Source of the DNA: Filobasidium wieringae
Taxonomy: Eukaryota; Basidiomycota; Tremellomycetes; Filobasidiales; Filobasidiaceae
DNA length: 64,000 nt
Assembly: GCA_001600055.1 (NCBI GenBank)
Contig: BCIV01000007.1
Span: 186,001 to 250,000, forward strand
Reading direction: 5' to 3'
Part shown: in pieces, positions 54,909 through 64,000 of the stretch
Numbering within the stretch: position 1 is the stretch's first letter
Layout: each line of letters opens with the position of its first letter
Translations under genes and position numbers: made by a program
Notes under the pieces: model-generated
Database searches by the model: none
The model's input: the letters and a program-made list of their open reading frames with translations, nothing else
Told to the model about the DNA's origin: nothing

Positions 54909-57023
54909 TCAGGTTCCTCTAATATCTGACAATCTACGCTTCTTCATGACGTGCCCAGGATGAGCGTCGAGTACTGCCAAAGCCTCCTTCACAGCATACG
55001 AGTGGACCTCGAATCGTCTACGTTTATTGCCAGCATTGACGGATTCCTATAAGTTTGCATGCACAGTTAGTCAGCACGTGGATTTCGCGAGCCGAGGTTT
55101 GTTGACTGACCTGAGCAGAAGGCAATCTCGGCTCCATGGTGAACGTGAACGGCTTATCAGGTAGAGTGGGGGGAGTTGGAGTCGCGGGCTGTCCCAGACA
55201 CTTTGTCCCTCTAGCTACCACGTCCGCAAGCATCGCCAAAGACGCAAACTTGGCGTTCGGATGGGCCTGTCAGGCAACACGATCGGTCAGAAATATTGTT
55301 ATTGCATAAAGTGAGGAGAGACTTGTCTGACCTTAAGAGTCTTCCACGCCTCGTCCGCACTGAGAGTGACATCGACTTCATGACCATGAGGTGCAAGCTG
55401 AGAGATCCTCTCCTCCCAAGTCCCAGTCGGTGGGATAGATTGGTCCGCTGCTCTAGCTGAACCATGCCAGTGATCGTGATCGTGAGGATCATCATCACAA
55501 TGCTCATCAACAGTCCCGCAAAGTTTCTTATCCCCACAACACTTGATATCCAGATATTTAGCTTCGATGGCGGAAGGACTGCTGTTATCTCCCGTGGCAG
55601 ACGATTCACTTCGTCCCGAAGCTGCACGAACGACTTGAGGCCTGGAGGACCCGATGGTCTTTTCGCCAGGACAGTTTTCGCATCGATGACCAGGTTCGTT
55701 GTTGCACATCGACTTTGAAAGACTTTCACAGAATTCTCGGCCTGCAAAGGAAAGTGTACATGAAACGAAAGTCAGTCGACCGGTCCTTACCGAATGAGCG
55801 AATTCGTCATTCACTCACCGAACGCATCGTCTTTACAAGCCGGACAGTTCCTCGGGTCTCCACTACATTCCGCAGGTGGTATGTACAAGGGAGATTGAGC
55901 ATTGGCCCCCTGCATAGCTGCAGGGGAGACGGCGAAGATGGGTGCTTTCCTAATCCCCGAAACGCCTCCCCTTTCCCTTCGTCGACGTAGAGGAACGGCC
56001 GGTTCGATCGGAGGCAGGTTGTCCAAGATCGAAGTGGATTTGACCGCGGCGGTGAGTTCGGCATGATAAGTCGGTGTGAGTTGTTTCGTCACGGGGTTGA
56101 TCCCTATGAAAGGACGTTCGCTCTGTCGACTATGACTATGAGCGGAGGAGGAAGAGAGTTCGTTTTCCCTGACGATCCGGCAGACGCAGACGGATTCGAT
56201 TCCTTCGCAGAAACCACAGGCCATGTCCATCGCTACCTGACGTGAAATGGCGTCCGCATCGGTATCTCTGTTAGAAGGAGATCGGAAGGGCGTAGTATTC
56301 TCCTGTACTGAAGGCTGGTATGAAGAGATAGATGTCGGTAGGAGGTTCGATTGAGGAGGAGAGGTGGAGGTCATCCGACCGGAATCTTGGATCGAAGGGG
56401 AGATGGGCGGGACGGGTCCGGGTCTACTCCCACACGATCCACACTTCGCTTCGCCAGCTTCATTCCCCTTCCTCTCTGCCTCGTTAGCTCTTCTTTCAGC
56501 CCGACCGAGTCTTCCCCTCATCTCTCCTAAAGCGGATTCCAAGGCCCTGATCAATTCTCCCTTGACCGAACCGTCCTTTTCGACCATCATCAACTCCCTC
56601 TTGACACTCAACAACTCCGTCTTGATCTTGATATTCTCCTCCTTCATAGCTCTAGCGGTGGACTGGAGGGCGACGTTACGCTGGACTTCTCCTTTTTCGA
56701 AAGCTTCGATGCGGGCTTCGAGGGAGGCGACGTATTCTGATTTACGTTCACGGAAAGCTCGTTGAGCATCTCGACTACCGGAAGAAGCAGGGACGGGTTG
56801 TTTCTGGCGATGAATTGAAACCGTATCATCAGCTCGCATTCTTAAGCGACGATAGCATGATGCATGAACTCACAACTGGTTGCTGGTGCTGCTGTTGTTG
56901 AGTTTCAAGCACGGCCTTGCTAGACTTTCTACCAGGCTTGGCTCGCTGCGGGATGACCCATTCAGACTTTGCTTTGGCGAAAACGACACCGGTCGACGAG
57001 GACGTCTCACGGGAGGTGGCCAT
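54909..57023 (-). CDS. HAPX: HapX iron-responsive bZIP regulator
   Basis: Works with the CCAAT-binding complex in the nucleus to repress iron-consuming genes when iron is scarce. Five exons from ATG 57023: 56874-57023, 55819-56803, 55332-55741, 55111-55266 and 54909-55046, giving 612 residues. The Hap4-like CCAAT-complex motif EWVIPQRAKPGRK is at residues 21-33. The bZIP basic part is at 61-71 (RDAQRAFRERK), followed by a leucine-zipper-like coiled coil. Several Cys-rich clusters typical of iron sensing by HapX are present: CGSCGS, CGFCEGIESVCVC, CSGDPRNCPAC, MCNNEPGHRCENC and KCCGDKKLCGTVDEHC. Exon 2 begins at an acceptor (56804) that removes an in-frame ATG-containing alternative start. The promoter carries ATCTGATAA. 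Confidence 0.93.
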
Positions 57024-58026
57024 ACTTGTCGTTTTGGCTTGTCAAGAGGAGTATGACAGATGGACACTAGGAATGTAGGCCTTCGGAGAGATATGCGACC
57101 TGGTGAGAATAGCGATCTGTAAGCTGTTTGGTGATTGCGTGACTGGGTAGTCGCCGGTTCACAGCGCTGAGACTTGTCGCTCTTGAAAACTGAAGGGAAG
57201 GTCGCTATCTGATAAGAAACCCGCTCTAATCTTTCTCAAGCTTCAAGATTATACAGACAGATACCAGATACTCTCGACCGGAAAGCTTGACAAGTCATAT
57301 TCGCCACTCTTTCTCTACCCTCCCCCCCATTCGTGCTGGATTGATCCCGGAGCATCGTCTCACCAGACCACTCGCAAGGGTTAGGGTGACTGTACAGTGG
57401 TAGTACAGTTCACCTTCGCCGCGTCTAAACCTTGGTTTCGTGTTCGCCCGATCTACTCGGCGGATTCAGCTCGCGTTTGATCTGAATTGATAATTGTATA
57501 CTTGCATACTTGCTATACTTGCTGATTATTTTGCTGAACAACGATTCTGAAATGTTTATGCTACCTATCATATGGATGGCTACCTCATCAGAATCAGGTG
57601 TGCGTTTGGAAATAAGCACAACGAAAATCGCTTCCTCCGGTCGGGTATATAGAGGATACAGTGTCAATCTCATCTAGCCTTGATAAGCATGGTCGTCCAA
57701 CGCAAACCGCTTGACAATCACACTGACGATGGAGGCGATTGTACCCAGAACCCAGATCGTGCTCACCCTTGACGGGCCAGCCGTCAACTGCCGCCTTGAC
57801 CGAGACGAGAACTTCATTCGACAGATGTATGCACTACTGTTGATCGGCATATGCGTTATTAGATACTTTGCTTCCGATGACATTTTGGAACGATATGGCT
57901 TCACTCGAGCTACCACAACCACTAAAACGTCAGACCGTCCATCGCAAATTGAGCAAACGCCATAACCACTACCATCCCAGCAGATCACTACAGACAATTA
58001 AGAGGTCGATATCATAAACTTCCAAG
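57024..58026. promoter_or_regulatory. divergent intergenic region between HAPX and TMA16
   Basis: 1 kb. Overlapping open frames on opposite strands at 57674-57997 (-) and 57711-57965 (+) are mutually exclusive, and neither has a recognised domain. The forward one has one hydrophobic helix (MYALLLIGICVIRYF) and could be a tiny membrane protein, but support is weak. Confidence 0.45.
57207..57215 (+). promoter_or_regulatory. GATA-type iron box ATCTGATAA upstream of HAPX
   Basis: Exact match to ATCWGATAA, the site bound by the fungal iron-responsive GATA repressors (SreA, Fep1, Sre1 and Cir1 family). It lies 184 bp upstream of the HAPX start codon. Confidence 0.6.
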
Positions 58027-58871
58027 ATGCCCAACAACAAAGTGAAAACGATGAAACAGATGCAGGGAAAGGGAAAGGACAAGATGCACCCTTCTTCCCG
58101 TAAAGGTCACCAAATGGAACGAATCCTGCTCCGTTCGGATAAATTGAAACAGGCTAACAGGAGGTTGTACAATGCTAAAGAAGCCAAGAGTGAGTCCTAC
58201 GATCCATGAGGTCAATTTGTTATGATATCGGGCTAAACCCTTGCGTGTACTGTGCAGTGGAACGACCCCTGTTCTTCATCTACTCCATGCCCTCCCCCGA
58301 ACCCATCACCCTCTCTCAACTAAAAGACCTGATCCAAACAGGATTCATAGGTCGGAACGATGAAAGCATCGCCGAACTGGAATCCAAGAGAAGACCAGGG
58401 AGAGCAAAGGATTCCAAATTGGTCGCTGCGGAACAAGCAAAGGAGACGGAGATGGCGGAGTACAGGAGTGGATTCGGTAAGTAAATCGCCAGATAGGTTC
58501 TGAAACCGGCCGGACCAATGACACGGAGCTGATCGGGTTTGGTTTCGAAATACTCTAGAGGTACCTGATCTTACTCACGCCGGGACCGCCAAGTTGATAT
58601 GGAGATGGCTCGAAACCGATACGGGTATCAAAGCTTCTCACCTCGATCTCCTACGGTGAGTCTCCTCCGTTCAGATATCATTCCCCAAGAGATCCCCGCT
58701 GAGATCTCAATCAACAACGATAGGATTGTACGAGTGACTCCAGACTGTGAAACCCCGACGCTCGTCCGTGAAGGCAAAGCCGTCCAAATGGGTCTCGCCT
58801 CGACGGAAGCGACACCAGAACAAAATAGGGAATCCAGCCCTGTACCTCTACTCATGGCAGTCGACGCATAG
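58027..58871 (+). CDS. TMA16: TMA16-like translation-machinery-associated protein
   Basis: In yeast Tma16 binds nascent 60S ribosomal subunits. Four exons: 58027-58189, 58258-58476, 58559-58655 and 58724-58871, giving 208 residues in phase. The N-terminus is strongly basic with the family pattern NNKVKTMKQMQGKGKDKMHP, then SRKGHQMERILLRSDKLKQA. The next part reads ERPLFFIYSMPSPEPITL, then a helical LSQLKDLIQTGFIGRNDESI. The C-terminus is acidic and polar. The size is close to yeast Tma16 (178 residues). Family match by pattern is good. Confidence 0.85.
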
Positions 58872-58972
58872 TTTTCGGATCTCTATCTGTATCGTATATA
58901 CATGTCTCGCTGGGTGTACTGGTCTTGATGTAACAACAATGTAAAAATGGCATAGTCTCAATCTTCTAATTT

Positions 58973-61900
58973 TCAGTGCGGTCTTTCGGTCGTAGGCGTC
59001 GTAGGCTTGGAAGGTGATCTGGCGAGCGCATCGGCAGCTACCAAGCCCTTGAGAGCGTCCGAAGCTGTCCTCGCTGGACCATCTGATCGATGCGGGACAG
59101 CAGATACGGAGGACCTGTCTTCCGGTAGATCTTGAATCTCGAACCCACGCACGGAATGAGGTCGAGAGTTTGTTTGGATCGATGAGCTCGAAGGTGGCAG
59201 ATCGTCGAGAAGATCGATGAGGGGACCAGGTTTGGGCAGATCCGATGACGTCGCTGCGTTCTGTCCCATATCGTGGGTCGTCTTGGCCGACGCTGATACG
59301 CTGGTGGCAGCGGTAGGGGTCGAATATGACGTACTGCTGATCGCAGTGACGGCGTCCGGTCTCTTCGGCACACGCGGCACGGTCATCGCTGGTGCAGCGG
59401 ACGGTTGTTGACGAACAGGTACGACCGGTGAAGTATTGTGATCGCCAAACGAAGCGGTCCGATGAGATTTCTGAGAAGGTCCGCTGGATGATGAGCCGAA
59501 CGAGCTGGGCTCGAAGAGACCGCCTTCCAAGCTCTGTCGAGGCAGGTTCCGAGAAGGTCCAGCGGGAGGGGTTTTCGCTTGACTGGCCGCTACGGCGAGA
59601 CGTTCTTGTAGCCTAGAAGTGGTTCGCGGACGAGGTTCGGCAGCTTGTTGTTCCCCAGCCTGGACCCGTCTCATATTATTTTCAACGGCATGAAGTTTAT
59701 CTGCGATCTGTTGCTCGTGTACGGTCAAATCGGCCGCACCTGATCGTTTCGCTGCCCAGTTCTGTCCCCATTTACGCATCGTCTCACGAGCTTCATTGAC
59801 GGAACTCTGCAAGGCCTTTTTATCGGCAGTTCTAGCCCGAATGGAATTCATCAACGTGGCCGCGCTCGTCCCCTGAAGGTGGATGTTCGATGGATCTCTC
59901 TCTTCGTGGATACTAGAACGAGGGCTGGATCGGCTATCAGGAGTCGCGATCCCCGTCGTGCCTTGACTTCGCAACTGATCCGCTCGAGGTAAACGATCCA
60001 AAGAGACGTTATCGTCTTGAGGACGATCGATGACCTTGCTTCCCGAATCACCCGAGGTGACGGCCTCGACAGATGTGCCCACGGCCTCTGCGGAAGTCGA
60101 ACCCGCGCCCGGTCTGACTTCGAACCCGGCCCCGGTCTTTTCGATGATCGACCTCTTTGTGGATTCTCCCGGCGGAGAGACGTCCTTGGCGTCGTCGGAC
60201 GAGTTATCGAGGATCCCCGACTTGTTGGCCAACCATTTTTTCGTGCTCTCCGATATCGATTTGGTGATACTGTGCGTGGAAGATTGTCCGATCGATGCCG
60301 TCTCCGCCTTTTCGTTGTTCGCGATTCTCGCCGCCTTGCCTTCTGGCAGGTCGAGAGCGTCCACGGCCATGGAAGGTTGTACGGCGGAGACCTTGGAGGT
60401 GAGTTTGTTCACTCCGGTATCCTCGTTCGGTCGATCGACATGTCTGCTTCCAGCGATAGGAAAAGGCTCCAACCCGTCCGGCCCGATGTCCGCCTTTACG
60501 GGGATCCCGCTCTTCTTGGAAGCCTCGTCAAAGATCCCACCCCTCGTGCGCAGATGCCGAGTATCGAAAAAGGCCAAGTCGTCCATGTTCGGCAAGACGA
60601 TGGATTCCGCCACGGCGTCCCTTATCTGTTTCTCGATCGCTTTGAGTACCATGTTGATCTGAATCTTGCGATCGCTGACGACGGGCACGACACGTAGGTC
60701 CAACTTCGGCATGGAAGTGAACCCCCACCAGATCCTATTACTCGGCGGTTTCTTTATCCTCACGCAGAGGTTGCCGTGGACTCCTTGGACGAGGACGACG
60801 AGTTCGAGATTGATGGTGTACGGTTTGAAACCGAACCCTGTGGGAATGATGGCGGTGGTGCCGATGGTGATCCTGACGTCCCCCGTGTAATGGATGGCGA
60901 CCTCGAAAGCGGCCTCTCCCTCAGCGGTGAGTTCCTTGAGCATGGGTTTGGAGAAGCTTTGAAGTGGGGGTGAGTGTCAGTCAGTGAGGCGAGTCGAGGC
61001 GAGGCGAGGCAAGGGGGACCACTTACTAAGGAGCCGTTCTCCCCACGTCCACCTCTTTCACGACGATATCACCCAAGAAACTCGGCGTTTTGACCTTTTG
61101 AACCTTTTTCATGAATTTCCCAACGATGAACTGTCGCCACGCCGATCGAGGAGCGAGGGATCGAACATCAGCCACTCATTCATCCAACTTCCTGACCGAA
61201 ACCAGTCTCTCCCACTCACCGCCTCCAAAGCCGCCGTGCCGCATATCCCCAAGAACACCCTCCCGATCATGGCATTGAGCCATCTGACGGGGATAGAATC
61301 CCCATCCTCATTGAGCGTATCGATAAGACGTTGCATATCCGTTCTCGAAAAGACGTTGTCGAAAGTAGGTCTGGCGGGGTAAGGTCTTTCGCCCGAGGAA
61401 GGGGGGTCGGGGTGGGATTGGAGTAGGAGGGCGTGGTACCATTCTTCCTGCCTGACGTTGTTCTTCGCGAACAAGAACCAAGGTCTACCCTCGCGCCTCA
61501 CCCTCTCCCTCTCCCTCCTCCTCTTCTCCCTTCGTCTCCCCTCCCTCTCCCTCCTCGACTCCTGCAACAACGTCTTCCTCTCATCCCCCACCCCGCTCGT
61601 CCCCATCCCGCGGTCCATATCCAAAGTCAAGCTCGTGAGGGTCGGACCGGAAGCGGGCCCCAGTTCCGGTTGAGAGGGGTGGGAAGGGTTGGGACCGGGG
61701 AGGACGGAGCGGTCCGTCCTTCCCCCTGAGGGAGGGGTGGATTTCCTCTGTAACAGCGGGTGTTCGGTGGGGTAAGGTAACGAGCCTCTTCTTCCCGAAG
61801 ACAGGGCGCGAGGCTGGGTCCCGACCTCTCCAGCTAGATCGATACTCTTCCTCCTCCCCCCTGCCCCGCCCACTCCGGCCCCGACCGCGGGTGAGGAGAC

Positions 61901-63034
61901 AGGCACCGCTCTCAAGACGATCGCATTCCGTTTCGCGAACAACTCTCCGTCCATCAACGGGCTCCCCCTCTTGGCCTTCTCCCGCTCGTTTCGTCGCTTA
62001 GCTTGAGAGCGCAGTTTACGTCGAGTCGAAGGGCCTAGCCCGCTGAGGGTTAGGCGTTCTTTTTCTCCCTCGGAGATTTCTTCGTCGCTATCCTCATCCG
62101 AATCATCATCACTGTCGCTGTCGCTATCATCCTCATCCCCGACCCCCTCCCCCCACTCGTTCCGTCCGCTAGTGATCCCTACGCTATAAGCTTCCAGTCC
62201 GATGACGCCTAGACAGGTATCCATGGTAGGGTCTTGGTACATGAACAAGACGTTCCCCTTGAGTGCGCAGAATACCAGCTCTTTTGTCTTCGAGGTGGGG
62301 CTGGGGGTGGGTGCAGGGTGGGGGTGGGAGGAAGAGGTGGGAGAGTGAGATGGAGTTGAGTTTTGAGGAGGATCACCTTTGATCGAACGGTAGGAATTCA
62401 AGAACAAGTTAGAATACCCCTTTTCCCCCTTCTCCGCCTTCTCCGCCTTCTCTCCCTTCTCTCCCTGACCTGAACCCGCTCCCCCACCCCCACCCGCTCC
62501 CGCTCTCAACTCGGTCAACCCATTCTTGAAATTCCCCACCACGGTATCCCCCTTGGCCGTCCATTTCTCCGGCTCGAACGTCCTTCTCACCGTCAACCAA
62601 CCTGTGAGATGTTTTTGGGATAGTCTTGGGGCGGGGAAGGGGGTGGATCTGGGGAGGGGGGTGTGCGAGTGGGTGCTGGTGTTTGGGCTGGTGGTATTCG
62701 CTGTCGTAGGCGGAGCGGAAGTTGGGGGAGAGGAAGGGAGAGATGAAGAGGAAGAGGAAGAGGAAGAGGGAAGGTCCTTTGGTTCGGAATCCGAAGTGGA
62801 CAAGATGTTTTGGATCCGTCTGAACGGGTCTGGATCTCCGATAGGAACCGAACCGTAAGCATAAACGTGGTCTGACCGTACTCGACATGAAACGCGAGTC
62901 ACACGAGTTGCACTGTCAGCACCAACACAAGAAAAGGGAAGGAAGCACGACTCACAGAGGACGAGTAAGATGATCCCGGGGATGAATGTGATCCCCCCGA
63001 GTAAGTAGGCGTAGATGAACGAGGTGAGTGACAT
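58973..63034 (-). CDS. NVJ2: NVJ2/TEX2-like SMP-domain lipid-transfer protein
   Basis: ER-anchored tether with a lipid-carrying SMP domain; yeast Nvj2 works at nucleus-vacuole and ER-Golgi contacts. Four exons from ATG 63034: 62956-63034, 61220-62871, 61027-61130 and 58973-60956, giving 1246 residues. An N-terminal transmembrane anchor (FIYAYLLGGITFIPGIILLV) is followed by a split PH-like domain (HLTGWLTVRRTFEP, ELVFCALKGNVLFMYQDPTM, WFLFAKNNVRQEEWYHALLL). The SMP domain comes next (IPVRWLNAMIGRVFLG, TPSFLGDIVVKEVDVGRTAP, GFTSMPKLDLRVVPVVSDRK). The PH domain is interrupted by a large Ser/Gly/Glu-rich insert, and the C-terminal 450 residues are disordered and rich in Ser/Ala/Pro. The frame is open upstream of 63034, but the anchor fits a start here. 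Confidence 0.9.
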
Positions 63035-63729
63035 CGCCGTGCCTGTTTCACTGTGGCTGTGCCCGTGTACCGTGTGCTGTATCGCCTTGACCAGAGAACC
63101 AACCTGGCGACCTGGCGACCCGAGTGATCGAGTGATCCAACTCGCAACTCGCAACTTCGAATGACGATCCAACGGTCAAACCGGAGTCCCCACACACGCG
63201 CCGTCATCATTTCGTCACCTCCATCACCCATAACGCATACCCATTCTCATCGTCATCGCCCCCAACCTCCACCCCGTGTGCCGATGAGCTAAATGCTACC
63301 GCTCTACCGCTCCGGATGCAAACCCCGAGACCTCGTCGAGATGAAATCGTTACCAGAGGCCGGTCATTCGTCAGGACAACTCGTCCGACGTTTCACCACG
63401 ATACACAGTCTGCTAGCTGTCAGCGACGGTCCCGGGGTAGACACGTCAGGCACGATCAGACCGGATAGCACTCACTGGGAACTAACTCGTCTACTCGCTC
63501 ACTCGCTCACTCGGGGAAGGAACACGGCAAGGTCAGACGATCGTCGGTTCAGGAGGGATACGCTCGTCAATCTCTCTCCTCACGTTTTCTTACACACACA
63601 CACACGCATACTCTGTGTTCGATTAGAAGAGGAGCAAAACAGCCTCTACCTCTGAAATCAGATCAGACCCGCCCGACTTTCTCCATTCTAGCCCGCCCAC
63701 CATCTACCACGGCCACGGCTGAGAAAAAC
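63035..63729. promoter_or_regulatory. divergent promoter between NVJ2 and the partial gene at the right edge
   Basis: 695 bp. A short ACACAC run lies at 63593-63605. No coding frame is supported. Confidence 0.5.
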
Positions 63730-64000
63730 ATGTCACGTTCCTTCCCGCAAGACAATCGGTACGTCTTCTCCCCCACTTCAGGGGGGATCGTTCAGGGGGC
63801 TCCTCAGGGTCACGGGCAGGGGATGGCACAGGAGAGGAGGAAGAGCGGGTTGCTCTCGCCCACTCTTCCCGCTACTTCCATCCAAGGCTCCGGCTCTGGT
63901 TCGGCTCATGGACAAGCTCAACAAGCACAAGCACAAGGACAAGGACAGGGGAGGAAAGATTCCCTCCCCCTAAACTCAGGGGGGATGGGGATGGGCGATT
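63730..64000 (+). CDS. start of an unrecognised low-complexity protein, cut by the window edge
   Basis: ATG at 63730 opens a frame that runs off the window (90 residues): SRSFPQDNRYVFSPTSGGIV, then Gly/Gln/Ser-rich repeats (AHGQAQQAQAQGQGQGR). A GAAAAAC leader directly precedes the ATG. A GTACGT at 63751 could be a donor, but the reading beyond it still looks like coding sequence, so I leave it joined. Function cannot be judged from this piece. Confidence 0.55.
   Translation, partial: MSRSFPQDNRYVFSPTSGGIVQGAPQGHGQGMAQERRKSGLLSPTLPATSIQGSGSGSAHGQAQQAQAQGQGQGRKDSLPLNSGGMGMGD

Noticed and set aside
57674..57997. Overlapping small open frames on both strands between HAPX and TMA16
   Set aside because: They exclude each other, lack recognised domains and lie in a promoter. 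The forward one has a hydrophobic helix, but that is weak evidence.
60017..60697. Long forward-strand open frames opposite NVJ2
   Set aside because: They mirror the codon bias of the well-supported reverse-strand NVJ2 exon and have no start context, domain or splice sites.
1..64000. Search for transposons, integrases, rRNA and biosynthetic gene clusters
   Set aside because: No reverse transcriptase, transposase, terminal repeat pair, rRNA or clustered secondary-metabolism enzymes could be recognised.

Overview
The window looks like chromosomal DNA of a basidiomycete fungus, most likely a yeast-forming Tremellomycetes lineage related to Cryptococcus. This is inferred from dense genes on both strands, many short GT-AG introns (about 45-100 nt), and the gene set: a three-finger PacC/Rim101 factor, a HapX iron regulator, a Cpl1/priA-type secreted protein and a DUF6534-type membrane protein. 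The species cannot be named from the sequence. I see no rRNA, CRISPR array or intact transposon. One tRNA gene with an intron is clear.

Layout: 1-331 (-) is the 5' part of an unrecognised gene. 1274-2398 (+) holds decayed coding-like pieces. 2495-5121 (-) is an FlbA/Sst2-type RGS protein. 5863-9682 (+) is a MED25-like Mediator subunit. 10090-12478 (+) is peptide:N-glycanase carrying a C-terminal L-type lectin domain. 12856-16057 (+) is PTM1, a seven-helix Golgi/endosome membrane protein. 16058-18296 is a long intergenic region leading into RIM101 (18297-21933, +). 22330-24780 (+) is an FAD amine-oxidase-like protein. 25128-28087 (-) is CTI6. Then come tRNA-Thr (28999-29086), ESS1 (29257-29991, +), glyoxalase II (30893-31941, +), SNU114 (32098-35782, -), a predicted mitochondrial protein (36143-37194, +), and a mitochondrial-type SDR (37710-39172, -) that is divergent from an unrecognised protein (39515-41165, +). 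A one-pass membrane protein (41679-42737, +), RNA14 (43186-47349, +), a DUF6534-type protein (47708-49751, -), a Cpl1-like secreted protein (51997-53493, +), a small unrecognised protein (53805-54779, +), HAPX (54909-57023, -), TMA16 (58027-58871, +), NVJ2-like (58973-63034, -) and a partial gene (63730-64000, +) complete it.

Most genes are unrelated housekeeping functions: splicing, 3'-end formation, transcription, protein quality control and lipid contact sites. Two are environmental regulators, RIM101 (pH) and HAPX (iron). Their promoters carry the motifs expected for known circuits: repeated GCCAAG boxes upstream of RIM101, and one ATCTGATAA GATA-type iron box upstream of HAPX. A perfect 11-bp inverted repeat holding two CACGTG boxes, plus a TGACGTCA element, lies in the 342-bp promoter shared by the SDR and the unrecognised gene. 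The most unusual protein architecture is the PNGase-lectin fusion. Exon joins were worked out by hand from splice consensus, reading frame and family similarity. Most are frame-consistent, and the doubtful ones are marked.
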